Positions 34,195 to 42,825 of a DNA stretch of 64,000 nucleotides are shown here, piece after piece. The notes below the pieces were generated by a model, which ran no database searches, was not told the DNA's origin, and was given only the letters and a program-made list of their open reading frames with translations. Location: the NCBI GenBank assembly GCA_023230585.1, contig JALNXB010000004.1:21958-85957 (forward strand), in the 5' to 3' direction. How positions within the stretch are numbered: the first letter of the stretch is position 1; each line of letters opens with the position of its first letter. Source of the stretch: a bacterium. Lineage in GTDB: Bacteria; Ratteibacteria; UBA8468; B48-G9; JAFGKM01. The translations under genes were made by a program, and so were the position numbers.

Positions 34195-35681
34195 TTTATA
34201 AAAAGAAACTTAATTTTATTTTCTAAACTATCAATAAAAGAAATCTTTAAGGAATAAAAAATCCATTTACGTGCAAGAATAAATTGAATAACAAACCAGT
34301 ATATCCCTGAAATAAAAAGGATTAGCAAAGACTTTATCATACTAAATGTATTTCCATATCTATAGAGTAAAGGTGTTAGACAAAACATTGGTAAAGATAA
34401 GATTACAGCATACCCCATTCTTAACCAAGGTATTCTAATAGGTAACTGTCTTTTCATATTTGAATACAAATGCACAATATAGAGTAGCCAACCGAGAGAT
34501 AAAGCAATCCCACCGCCTAAAAAAGGGTTTTTTGGTACCAGTAAAAAGATAAATAGTAGCGAAGAAAAGGCAAGCGTAACTCCTGGAGTTATAAGCGGTT
34601 TAGTTTCAAACTGAGCATGAGAAACAAGTGTTATAACAGAAGATACCATCTGCATACCTCCTATTACAGCACCCCAAAGTATTATATATCCTGCCTTATG
34701 AAATTTCTCGCCTGTAAAAACTTTTGCTATAAGTGGACCGTTCATAAATATATAGATTGCCATTATAATAACAGCAGGGAAAAAAGCATAAGCGTACCTG
34801 TTCCATGCCTCCGCTCTTTCTGTTTCGGTGCTGTTAGATATCTCTTTATAAAATAAAGGTCTATAATACTGGTTAAAAAGGTCTTCAAAAGGTACCATCA
34901 ACTTGTTGCCCATACCTATACCAACAGTAAAAATACCCACCATCTCAAAACTGGTAATTTTTTTAAACACAAAAAGGTACCCTTGAGATTGTAGCCAGTA
35001 AAGAAAAGAACTGATAGCAAAAGGCCAAGAAAATTTGAGAACATTTTTAATAGAACCGCTTGTATATAGTTTGTCTTTTACAATATATGTTTTAGTTGAA
35101 GCTTTAAATAAGTAAAAAACTGCTGGAACAAGTATTAGCCCTTGGGCTATTAAATTTCCAAATAACCAGTATTCTGCTGATGGGTTAATCTTTAATGCAA
35201 AAAATGAACTAAACAACAACCCCAGCCAGACAGTTAGTATAGAAAATAGAACAAATTGCAAACGTTTACCATAAATATTTATCCAACCAATAAAAGATGT
35301 GTTTCCGTTTGAGAATAGAACACTTCCTATAGTTAAAAAAATTACCCAAGAAACAGTTACTCCAACATTAAAAAAAACTCTTAAAATCATAATTAAAAAT
35401 GTAGCAAATACAGAGACCAAAAAATAGTAACCTAAAATAGAGGTCACATACTTTTTTATCATACCTTCTTTGTTCCACTCAAGAAGTTTTCTTGTAACAT
35501 AATTACCAACAGGAGCAATAAAAATCAAACCAAACCACCCATAAATAACAGATAGTATATTTAAACGTCCTACTTCGTAGGGTGATATAAGAGTGGTAAA
35601 AATTCGTATAGAAAATACTGAGGTTAAAATTAAAAGCATTTTACCTATGGTTAAAATAACTATATCTCTTGTTTTTCTCAT
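34191..35681 (-). CDS. wzx: Polysaccharide flippase (Wzx / PST family)
   Basis: A 496-residue protein with about 12-14 membrane helices and no soluble domain. The N-terminus (MLLILTSVFSIRIFTTLISPYEVGRLNILS) and the pattern of short loops fit the oligosaccharidyl-lipid flippases of the MOP superfamily. It would move undecaprenyl-diphosphate-linked repeat units across the inner membrane. It is located within a group of glycosyltransferases. Only one flippase is seen in the window, so it presumably serves the whole island. Confidence 0.85.
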   Translation of the reverse strand: MRKTRDIVILTIGKMLLILTSVFSIRIFTTLISPYEVGRLNILSVIYGWFGLIFIAPVGNYVTRKLLEWNKEGMIKKYVTSILGYYFLVSVFATFLIMILRVFFNVGVTVSWVIFLTIGSVLFSNGNTSFIGWINIYGKRLQFVLFSILTVWLGLLFSSFFALKINPSAEYWLFGNLIAQGLILVPAVFYLFKASTKTYIVKDKLYTSGSIKNVLKFSWPFAISSFLYWLQSQGYLFVFKKITSFEMVGIFTVGIGMGNKLMVPFEDLFNQYYRPLFYKEISNSTETERAEAWNRYAYAFFPAVIIMAIYIFMNGPLIAKVFTGEKFHKAGYIILWGAVIGGMQMVSSVITLVSHAQFETKPLITPGVTLAFSSLLFIFLLVPKNPFLGGGIALSLGWLLYIVHLYSNMKRQLPIRIPWLRMGYAVILSLPMFCLTPLLYRYGNTFSMIKSLLILFISGIYWFVIQFILARKWIFYSLKISFIDSLENKIKFLFIK

Positions 35682-35695
35682 AATGTTGTGTATAT

Positions 35696-36697
35696 TTAAT
35701 TTTCAGAAAATTTCTCTACTATCTCTTTAAACAACGTTTCAACAAAACACTCTGCACTAAAAGGATATATTTTATCGCTTAAAACAAAGTTTTTTATTGA
35801 GTCCAGATACCTTATATACTCGCTATCTCTCATATCCTTCAAATAACGGTAGAGTTCTTCATAATTTTTAAAGTTTCTTTTATCAATAAAAGTGTTAGCA
35901 GGTATATAGTCGGTTATATTGGGAGCACCAAAGTAAACAGGAACACAACCAGCAAAAAAAGAATTAAAGATTTTCTCTGTAATATATCCAGGAATATCCC
36001 TGCCGTTTTCATAGCAGATTGAAAATTTGTAGTTGGACATAACTTCTGATGCAGGTGCGGGAAATTTAAAACTGCTTCTTCGTGGAGCAAGCACTTTTGC
36101 CAACTTATCAAACCTATTCAATCGTTTCAATACACCTTTAAAAACCGCTTTATCCCACCCAAAACCGTATAAATCAAAATCTTCAGAATGATGTTTTTCG
36201 AACCATCTTATCGCTTTTATTCTTTCGGAGTATAACTCCAAAGGATGTTTATAGTATTTATTAGAATTTACCATCACACATAATTTATTCTTCTGAGAAA
36301 TATTTATATCAAATGTTTTAGGAATTTTGTGTGAGTAATTTATTTTAAAATATTTTTTACCGTCAATCAGGGTATCGTCCCAGGTGAAAATTTTCTTAAA
36401 ATATTTATGTTTTTCCAAATCCCAGTTTTCAGGATAAACAATTCTTGACTCTATTAATAGCAAATAATTGTCCGGAACAATATATTTAGATTCTGGCATA
36501 TCGTTATAAATAATAAACTCCGAATCCTTTATAGGATTAATATCTTGGGTACTTAAATCAATATCATTTTCTAAAAACTTTTCTCTTAACATATAAAAAC
36601 CATACATACAGTCGTTAGTATTAAAATTTTTATCAAAAACATCAAACTGTTTATTGTTTAAATAATAATTTCCAGTAAAAAATGTTGTTTTTTTCAT
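35696..36697 (-). CDS. Alpha-1,3/1,4-fucosyltransferase (GT10)
   Basis: A 333-residue GT-B enzyme. The signature runs from about residue 226: YKFSICYENG, then PGYITEKIFNSFFAGCVPVYFGAP, NITDYIPANTFID. These are the GDP-fucose-binding residues of family 10. DLYGFGWD is the domain border. GDP-fucose is supplied by Gmd and Fcl at 43605-45780. Compared with Helicobacter FucT it lacks the C-terminal heptad repeats. A second, partial GT10 lies at 63467. Overlaps the CgeB-like gene by four bases. Confidence 0.9.
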   Translation of the reverse strand: MKKTTFFTGNYYLNNKQFDVFDKNFNTNDCMYGFYMLREKFLENDIDLSTQDINPIKDSEFIIYNDMPESKYIVPDNYLLLIESRIVYPENWDLEKHKYFKKIFTWDDTLIDGKKYFKINYSHKIPKTFDINISQKNKLCVMVNSNKYYKHPLELYSERIKAIRWFEKHHSEDFDLYGFGWDKAVFKGVLKRLNRFDKLAKVLAPRRSSFKFPAPASEVMSNYKFSICYENGRDIPGYITEKIFNSFFAGCVPVYFGAPNITDYIPANTFIDKRNFKNYEELYRYLKDMRDSEYIRYLDSIKNFVLSDKIYPFSAECFVETLFKEIVEKFSEN

Positions 36698-37695
36698 TTG
36701 TCTATCATTACAAAAATTTCTTTGAACCGCTCAACATAAGTCGGTCCATCTTTTAAAACTCTTTTATGCCCGTTTGCCAATATATTTTTTCTTATATCTT
36801 CATTTTCAAGATAATAGTTTAATTTCAAAATTAAATCTTCAAGACCTGTATATACAACTACCTCTTTACCGATATCAAAATAATCTTCTAAAGCAGGAAC
36901 ATAATTAGTTAATTGAAAACCACCAAAAGCAGGAATCTCAAAATTTCTCTGTTTTAACTGTTCAACTCTTTTATCCGATTTTAAAAACTCTTTAATATTT
37001 CTATAATGAGAAAATATATATCTTACATCATACGAAACACTATTAGATATATTTAAATTTATTCGAGATGTTAAGAAAATTTCGTTCATCTTTTCCCATT
37101 GAACAATTCCATTCTTCCAACCAACTCCAAAACATTCTATATGAATTTTTTGCTTCTTTAATTGCTTTACCAACCACCCTCTAAAAGCACTGTACCCGCC
37201 AACAAAAGATATATCATATTGATATTTAACCCTATCAAAATCTAAAGTAGCAATATAACCACTTGAAGCACCTCTACTTAAAATAACGTTTTTATAACCT
37301 ATACTTTTATATTTAGGTAAAGAATATTTATCAGTTGTAACACTATAAGTGAAATGGGGAGCATAATGTTTTGTAAAATTTTCAAACCTCCAATGGTCGT
37401 CCCAGAACCAATTTATAGTTGTATATTTTTCTTTAAGAATATCAAGTGTTTCATAAGAGAATTCATCTCTCATTAGTATAAAAAGAATTATGTCTGGTTG
37501 TACCTTTTGTGAATATTCAATTAAAAGTTTCTGGAGTTCTTCTTTATTTTCTTTATAATCGTCCCACCAGAAAGGATAAACATCATACCCAAGTTGTTTT
37601 AGTGAGGAATACCAGCCACCACCCTTATATTCTATTGTTTCACCTCTGGATTTAATGCCATAATCGAAATGGAGAAAAACTGGTAGAATTTTCAT
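36694..37695 (-). CDS. CgeB-like glycosyltransferase
   Basis: A 333-residue protein. The C-terminal part has QLKQRNFEIPAFGGFQLTNYVPALEDYF and GKEVVVYTGLEDLILKLNYYL, matching the CgeB/YkvP-type glycosyltransferase domain (PF13524). The N-terminal half (FLHFDYGIKSRGETIEYKGGGWYSSLKQLGYDVYPFWWD) is a Rossmann-like GT-B domain. The sugar is not predictable. It lies between rfbH and the fucosyltransferase, overlapping both neighbours by four bases. Confidence 0.72.
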   Translation of the reverse strand: MKILPVFLHFDYGIKSRGETIEYKGGGWYSSLKQLGYDVYPFWWDDYKENKEELQKLLIEYSQKVQPDIILFILMRDEFSYETLDILKEKYTTINWFWDDHWRFENFTKHYAPHFTYSVTTDKYSLPKYKSIGYKNVILSRGASSGYIATLDFDRVKYQYDISFVGGYSAFRGWLVKQLKKQKIHIECFGVGWKNGIVQWEKMNEIFLTSRINLNISNSVSYDVRYIFSHYRNIKEFLKSDKRVEQLKQRNFEIPAFGGFQLTNYVPALEDYFDIGKEVVVYTGLEDLILKLNYYLENEDIRKNILANGHKRVLKDGPTYVERFKEIFVMIDK

Positions 37696-38993
37696 TTAAC
37701 TCCTTTTAAGAAGTTCTTAAACGTTTTTACCATATAACTTAATTTTTCTTCAGTTAGCCCTGGGTATACCCCTACCCAAAAAAGGTTGTTCATTATTAGG
37801 TCAGTATTATTTAAGTTTCCAGATGTTCTACACTTTATATTTTTATAGGCAGGCTGTTTTATAAGGTTACCTCCAAAAAGCATTCTTGTTGCAACCTTCT
37901 TTTCTTCAAGGTGTTTAACAATATCTGCCCGTTGAAAAGGTACATCCTTATTTACCAGTAATGGAAATCCAAACCAGTTAGGTATCGCTTCTTTCTCCCA
38001 TTTAGGTAACGTAAAAAACTCTTCATACTCTTTTAAGTTGGCATAAAGATACTCAAAATTCTTTTGGCGAGCTTTAATAAACATCGGAAGTTTATCCATC
38101 TGAGCCACCCCAATTGATGCCTGTAGATCTGTCATTTTAAGGTTATATCCAATATGAGAAAATATATATTTATGGTCATACCCAAAAGGCATATTTCCGT
38201 GTTGGGTGGAAAACCTATTGCCACAAGTATTATCAAAACCCGGTTCACACCAACAGTCCCGCCCCCAATCTCTAAAAGAAAGGATAATTTTTTTAAGTAG
38301 TGGGGAGTTGGTCATAACCGCTCCGCCCTCTCCTGTTGTTATAATATGTGGTGGGTAAAAACTACAAGTTGAAACATCACCAAAGGTTCCAGTATACTTA
38401 TTATTATATTTTGAGCCCAAACTATCACAATTATCTTCAATAAACCATAAGTTATATTTTTTTGATATTTCTGTTATTTTATTTAGATCTGCTGGATTTC
38501 CAAGTGTATGTGGAATAAAAATCGCTTTTGTCTTTTCTGTAATTGCTTCTTCAATAAGTGTGGTATCAATATTGTAAGAGCCAATCTTTACATCAAGAAA
38601 GACAGGTGTGAGGTTGTTCTGTATTATAGGATTTAGTGTAGTAGGAAACCCGCAAGAGGTAGTAATAACCTCATCTCCCGGTAGAAGTCTCTTTTCTTTT
38701 AATAAAGGAGATGTAAGAGCAGAAACAGCCAATAGGTTAGCAGATGAACCAGAATTAACAAGGATTGAGTACCTCAAACCAAGAAAACTTGATAACCTTT
38801 TTTCAAACTCTTTTGCATATTTTCCAGCAGTAAGCCAAAAATCAAGAGAAGCGTCAACAAGGTTGATTAACTCTTTTTCGTCATAAACCCTACCTCCATA
38901 ATTAACATAACTTTTCCCGGGAATAAATTCATCTTGTTCTTTAAGTTCATAAAGTTCTTTAACCTTTTCGAGAATTTCTTTTTTTATCTTCAT
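37692..38993 (-). CDS. rfbH: CDP-4-keto-6-deoxyglucose 3-dehydrase (E1, PMP / [2Fe-2S])
   Basis: A 433-residue enzyme of the aspartate aminotransferase fold that lacks the PLP lysine: the motif is SFYPPHIITTGEGG, with His216 where aminotransferases have Lys. The iron-sulfur cysteines are present at Cys189, Cys247, Cys249 and Cys257, reproducing the C-x57-C-x1-C-x7-C spacing of Yersinia E1 exactly. It removes the C3 hydroxyl of CDP-4-keto-6-deoxyglucose with PMP. It normally needs a flavin/Fe-S reductase (E3, RfbI/AscD), which is not in this window. It overlaps the transketolase C-subunit gene by four bases. Confidence 0.95.
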   Translation of the reverse strand: MKIKKEILEKVKELYELKEQDEFIPGKSYVNYGGRVYDEKELINLVDASLDFWLTAGKYAKEFEKRLSSFLGLRYSILVNSGSSANLLAVSALTSPLLKEKRLLPGDEVITTSCGFPTTLNPIIQNNLTPVFLDVKIGSYNIDTTLIEEAITEKTKAIFIPHTLGNPADLNKITEISKKYNLWFIEDNCDSLGSKYNNKYTGTFGDVSTCSFYPPHIITTGEGGAVMTNSPLLKKIILSFRDWGRDCWCEPGFDNTCGNRFSTQHGNMPFGYDHKYIFSHIGYNLKMTDLQASIGVAQMDKLPMFIKARQKNFEYLYANLKEYEEFFTLPKWEKEAIPNWFGFPLLVNKDVPFQRADIVKHLEEKKVATRMLFGGNLIKQPAYKNIKCRTSGNLNNTDLIMNNLFWVGVYPGLTEEKLSYMVKTFKNFLKGVK

Positions 38994-39904
38994 AATAGTC
39001 CAATAATTGTTTTGAATATTGCGTTAGCGGATAGATTATGTTTTTCTCTCAAGTATTTATAGTCACCCACTTCTTTCACAAATATTTCAGAAATACCAAT
39101 TCTTTTAAAAAGAACATTTCTACAAGAATAATCTGATAAAATTTCAGCAACTGCACTCCCCAATCCGCCATTTACACTATGTTCTTCAACGGTAAATATT
39201 GCTCTTGTTTCTTTCGTTGCTTTTAAAATGATTTCCTTGTCAATTGGCTTAACAGTGTGCATACTTATTACTCTTGAACTTATATTGCATTCTGTTAATT
39301 TTTCTGCAACCTTTATCACATTCTCAAGTATATCGCCTGTAGAAAAAATAGTAATATCTTTGCCTTCTTTTACTGTTATTCCTATACCTAATTTAAAGTT
39401 CTGTTTAGTTGAATAGATTGTTTCTCTGGCTCTTCCTATTCTTATATATACTGGACCATTATGTTCAATTGAACGTCTTACAGTTAATTCCATTTCTAAT
39501 GTATCAGCAGGAGAAACAACAACCATATTTGGAAGCATTCTCATTATTCCAATATCTTCAATGGCATAATGGGTAAAACCTGCAGACCCATAAGCAAAGC
39601 CAGCTCCAACACCTACTAATTTTACATTAGTACTTTGATAACATATATCGTTACGTATCTGTTCAAAACATCTCATAGTTAAAAATGGAATTATAGAATA
39701 AGCAAAAGCAATTTTTCCTGATAAAGCAAGCCCAGAAGCAATACCTATCATATTTTGCTCTGCAACACCTACATCAAAAAATCTTCTTGGAAATTGTTCC
39801 TTAAATTTTTCAAACACAGAAAAACCCAAATCTCCCGTAAGCAAGAAAATTTCCTTGTTTTCTCTTGACAGTTCCATAAGAGTATTAATAAATGTTTGTC
39901 TCAT
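38990..39904 (-). CDS. Transketolase-like protein, C-terminal (pyrimidine-binding) subunit
   Basis: A 304-residue protein comprising the PYR and C-terminal transketolase domains. RFFDVGVAEQNMIGIASGLA carries the catalytic glutamate that activates TPP. GAGFAYGSAGFTHYAIEDIGIMR and VYIRIGRARE are usual in split archaeal/bacterial transketolases. Its partner subunit is the next gene (four-base overlap). Immediately downstream is rfbH. A two-carbon transfer onto the CDP-ketosugar is an inference; a general pentose-phosphate role is the alternative. Confidence 0.88.
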   Translation of the reverse strand: MRQTFINTLMELSRENKEIFLLTGDLGFSVFEKFKEQFPRRFFDVGVAEQNMIGIASGLALSGKIAFAYSIIPFLTMRCFEQIRNDICYQSTNVKLVGVGAGFAYGSAGFTHYAIEDIGIMRMLPNMVVVSPADTLEMELTVRRSIEHNGPVYIRIGRARETIYSTKQNFKLGIGITVKEGKDITIFSTGDILENVIKVAEKLTECNISSRVISMHTVKPIDKEIILKATKETRAIFTVEEHSVNGGLGSAVAEILSDYSCRNVLFKRIGISEIFVKEVGDYKYLREKHNLSANAIFKTIIGLL

Positions 39905-40716
39905 TGTAATTCCAACTCCTGTAAAGCCGCTATTACCTCTTCCTGATTAGGTGATTTATAATGCCATTCAAGTTTATTTTCCATAAAAGAGACACCCTTC
40001 CCTTTTACTGTATGAGCAATAACCATACTTGGCTTATCTTTTTCAAAAGGAACCTTATCTAATGTCTCTATCAACTGCTTAAAATTATGTCCATCTACTT
40101 CTTTAACTGCCCAGCCAAAAGATTCCCACTTTTCTACAAACGGCTCCAAACCTATAACTTCATCAGTTGTACCAAACGCCTGTAGTTTATTATAATCAAT
40201 AATAGCTACCAAGTTTTCCAATTTATGGTGTGCGGCAAAAAGTGCCCCTTCCCAAATAGAACCTTCATTGCACTCTCCGTCAGACATCAGTATAAACACG
40301 CGTGATTTTGTTTTGTCATACCTCATAGAAATTGCTATTCCTATTCCAATTGGAAGACCGTGCCCCAAGGAACCAGCAGAAGTTTCAATACCGGGTACAA
40401 TCCCTTTTGTGATATGTCCAAACAATTGCCCCCCATTAATTGCATAAGTATCAAGAATTTTCTCTGAGAAAAAATTCCTTTTTGCCAAAGTAGCGTATAA
40501 TGCACTGCAAGCATGCCCTTTGCTTAAAATAAATCTATCTCTGTTGTTATCCTCTAGATTCTTAGGATTGATTTTTAAAATTTTGAAGTATAGAGTAACC
40601 AATATCTCGACACAAGAGAATGCCGAGCCGATATGAGAACTTTTTGATTTAGCGTGCATAGAAAGTATTTTTTTTCTTATTTCTAATGCTAATTTCTTAT
40701 AATCTTCTTTAGTCAT
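39901..40716 (-). CDS. Transketolase-like protein, N-terminal (diphosphate-binding) subunit
   Basis: A 271-residue protein equal to the TPP-diphosphate domain: HIGSAFSCVEILVTLYF, RDRFILSKGHACSALYATL, GSLGHGLPIGIGIA and the TPP/Mg motif SDGECNEGSIWEGALFAAHHKLENLVAIIDYN. HTVKGKGVSFMEN is also conserved. Together with the gene at 38990 it makes a complete split transketolase embedded between CDP-sugar genes. 44 bp separate it from the SDR upstream. Confidence 0.9.
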   Translation of the reverse strand: MTKEDYKKLALEIRKKILSMHAKSKSSHIGSAFSCVEILVTLYFKILKINPKNLEDNNRDRFILSKGHACSALYATLAKRNFFSEKILDTYAINGGQLFGHITKGIVPGIETSAGSLGHGLPIGIGIAISMRYDKTKSRVFILMSDGECNEGSIWEGALFAAHHKLENLVAIIDYNKLQAFGTTDEVIGLEPFVEKWESFGWAVKEVDGHNFKQLIETLDKVPFEKDKPSMVIAHTVKGKGVSFMENKLEWHYKSPNQEEVIAALQELELQ

Positions 40717-40760
40717 TTATTTCGTTTCCCACAGTAGGTCAATTACATACTTTGATAGTT

Positions 40761-41732
40761 TCATAGTATATCTCCATTGGACACCTCACCTTCATACATT
40801 AAACTATTTTCTTTAAACCATATTAATGTTTTATTTAACCCATTATCAAGACTGTGTTTAGGCTGCCAGTTTAAAATTTGTTCTGTTTTTGAAATATCTG
40901 CTTGCCAGATTTTTGGTTCAATTCTTGGATTTGAAACAGAACCCCATTTTGGTTTTATTTTCTTACCTGTTAAAAATAGAATTTTTTCTACAACTTCACC
41001 AACAGAATGCTGCAACCCTGAACCAATATTAAAAACATCCGTATTCAACCTATCTTTCATATCTACTGCTTTTAGATATGCGTTGACTACATCTTCAATA
41101 AAAACAAAATCTCTGACAGAAGTTGGTGAAGAAACTTCGGGTGCAATATCTTTCAAGGAAGATAAAATTACTGATGGAATCAATCTTGTTGCTCCTTCAT
41201 AATAACCATAAGGAGAAAATAATCGTAATGTTATCACAGGTAATCCAGTCCTAAATTTCATTTGACAAAACTGGGTTGCGAAAGCTTTTGAAATACCATA
41301 AGAAGAAAAAGGAGTTAAGGGAGAATCTTCTTTAATAGGTTCTTCTTTAACTCCATATTCAGATGAAGAACCTGTATTGATAAAAAGTTTAAACCCAACC
41401 TTTTCACAAGCTTCTATAAGATTAATTGTTCCAAGAAGATTGGTATCTATGGTTTTTTTTAAATCTCTCTGATAAGGAAACCCGCCATAAACAGCTGTGT
41501 GGAATATTATTTCGGGGCGTATCGTTAAAACTAATTTTTCAACTGCTTGGTTATCTGTCAAATCGGCAGAAAATTCTGACACATCTTTAAGAATATCGTT
41601 TATTCTCCACTTGTTTGAAGTTGCACGGGTTAAAAGATAAATATCTGCCCCTTTTTTCAGGCAACTTTTTACAAGGTTTGCCCCAACAAATCCTGTTGCG
41701 CCAGTAATTAACACTCTTTTATTTGTTAACAT
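40761..41732 (-). CDS. NAD(P)-dependent sugar SDR, possible CDP-sugar 4-reductase (RfbS/RfbJ-like)
   Basis: A 323-residue extended SDR: TGATGFVGANLV, NTGSSSEYGVKEEPIKE, the catalytic YGISKAFATQ and LRLFSPYGYYEGATRLIP. The C-terminal half ends with the usual LNWQPKHSLDNGLNKT. Position between rfbG and the split transketolase/rfbH suggests that it reduces the C4 ketone of a CDP-3,6-dideoxyhexose (paratose or abequose synthase role). Sequence alone does not settle this. It overlaps rfbG by 14 bases. Confidence 0.7.
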   Translation of the reverse strand: MLTNKRVLITGATGFVGANLVKSCLKKGADIYLLTRATSNKWRINDILKDVSEFSADLTDNQAVEKLVLTIRPEIIFHTAVYGGFPYQRDLKKTIDTNLLGTINLIEACEKVGFKLFINTGSSSEYGVKEEPIKEDSPLTPFSSYGISKAFATQFCQMKFRTGLPVITLRLFSPYGYYEGATRLIPSVILSSLKDIAPEVSSPTSVRDFVFIEDVVNAYLKAVDMKDRLNTDVFNIGSGLQHSVGEVVEKILFLTGKKIKPKWGSVSNPRIEPKIWQADISKTEQILNWQPKHSLDNGLNKTLIWFKENSLMYEGEVSNGDIL

Positions 41733-42690
41733 TTTTAAAATACCACAAAATAGTTTTTTTTAATCCGTCTTGAAGAGTGTATTTAGGTTGCCATTTTAAA
41801 ATTCCTTTCGCTTTAGAGGAAGATAAATATTGGTCTTTTATTTCGCATTTTACTTCATTAAGAATTTTATAATTGGGCTCTTGTTTTGCTATCCTATATA
41901 TTTCTTCCACAAGTTCAACCACAGATATAGGTTTTTCGTTACTAAAATTGAATGCTTCCCCTGCAAGATTCTCTCTGTTCAAGTTTTCTGCAAGCATAAT
42001 ATATCCTTCAACTATATCATCAATAAATATGTAGTCACGAGTAAAAAGTCCGTTACTCCTAATTAAAAACTCTCTACTCAATATAGCACACCTAACAGCA
42101 TCAGGTACAATACGAGAGAAATTATAGTCCCCGGGACCATATATGTTTCCACAACGGGTAATAGCAACAGGTAAATCATAGGTTTGAAAATATGATTGAG
42201 AAAGCAGGTCAGCACAACTTTTTGAAACATCGTAAGGGTGTTGACCTTTTAAAGGTGAATCTTCTTTATATGGGAGTTGTTGTTCTCCGTATGCTTTGTC
42301 GCTTGAAGCAGTTATGACACAATTAACTGTATCAGATTGTCTACAAACCTCAAGAATATTCCAGGTTCCCTTTATATTAGATGAAAAAGCGTTAAGAGGT
42401 TTTTTTAAACATTCGCCAACGATAGCTTCAGCAGCAAGATGAAATACAACCTGTATCTTGTTTTCTTTTATAATATTTTCAACAATTTTATATTCGCTTA
42501 CACTTGCTTTTATAATAGTTATCTGGGCAAGATCTTTTTGGGTTAAAATAGTTTCTTTACGTTCTGTTATAATATCTATACCAAAAACATCCGCTCCCAA
42601 AGAAAGAAGTTTTTTGGTTAAGTGAGAACCCACAAACCCTTCGTATCCAGTTATTAAGACCTTTTTATCTTTCCAAAAAACCTTTGGCAT
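41719..42690 (-). CDS. rfbG: CDP-glucose 4,6-dehydratase
   Basis: A 323-residue SDR: FWKDKKVLITGYEGFVGSHL, FHLAAEAIVGECLKKPLNAF, TASSDKAYG, the YDVSKSCADLL catalytic motif and TRCGNIYGPGDYNFSRIVPDAVR, all of the RfbG type. It converts CDP-glucose to CDP-4-keto-6-deoxyglucose. The open frame extends 32 codons further upstream, but that extension is repeat-derived; AGGAGA stands five bases before the ATG at 42690, so I start there. rfbF is immediately upstream. Confidence 0.85.
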   Translation of the reverse strand: MPKVFWKDKKVLITGYEGFVGSHLTKKLLSLGADVFGIDIITERKETILTQKDLAQITIIKASVSEYKIVENIIKENKIQVVFHLAAEAIVGECLKKPLNAFSSNIKGTWNILEVCRQSDTVNCVITASSDKAYGEQQLPYKEDSPLKGQHPYDVSKSCADLLSQSYFQTYDLPVAITRCGNIYGPGDYNFSRIVPDAVRCAILSREFLIRSNGLFTRDYIFIDDIVEGYIMLAENLNRENLAGEAFNFSNEKPISVVELVEEIYRIAKQEPNYKILNEVKCEIKDQYLSSSKAKGILKWQPKYTLQDGLKKTILWYFKNVNK

Positions 42691-42709
42691 TAGTATCTCC
42701 TGTAAAAAA

Positions 42710-42825
42710 ACCTCTCCCCTTAATCCTTTCTTCCTGCACACATTGTCATTTATGGAGCGGTGCAAAAACGAGATTGTCGCAGTCACAAAAAACGTTCCTT
42801 CGCAAAGACGGAGTGAGCAAAATTG
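42710..42825. repeat. Degenerate intergenic repeat between rfbF and rfbG
   Basis: The 135-bp gap contains CTCCCCTTAATCCTTTC (module C-like, 42714-42730), ACGAGATTGTCGCAGTCAC (42768-42786, related to ACGAGATT of A and D) and CGCAAAGACGGAGTGAG (42801-42817, related to the GACGGAAT tails at 11946 and 17628). It is probably an inserted and decayed copy, as the gene pair elsewhere in bacteria is usually tightly spaced. Confidence 0.5.

Noticed and set aside
42691..42786. 32-codon upstream extension of RfbG
   Set aside because: It is read from a degenerate repeat; AGGAGA and the canonical N-terminus support 42690.
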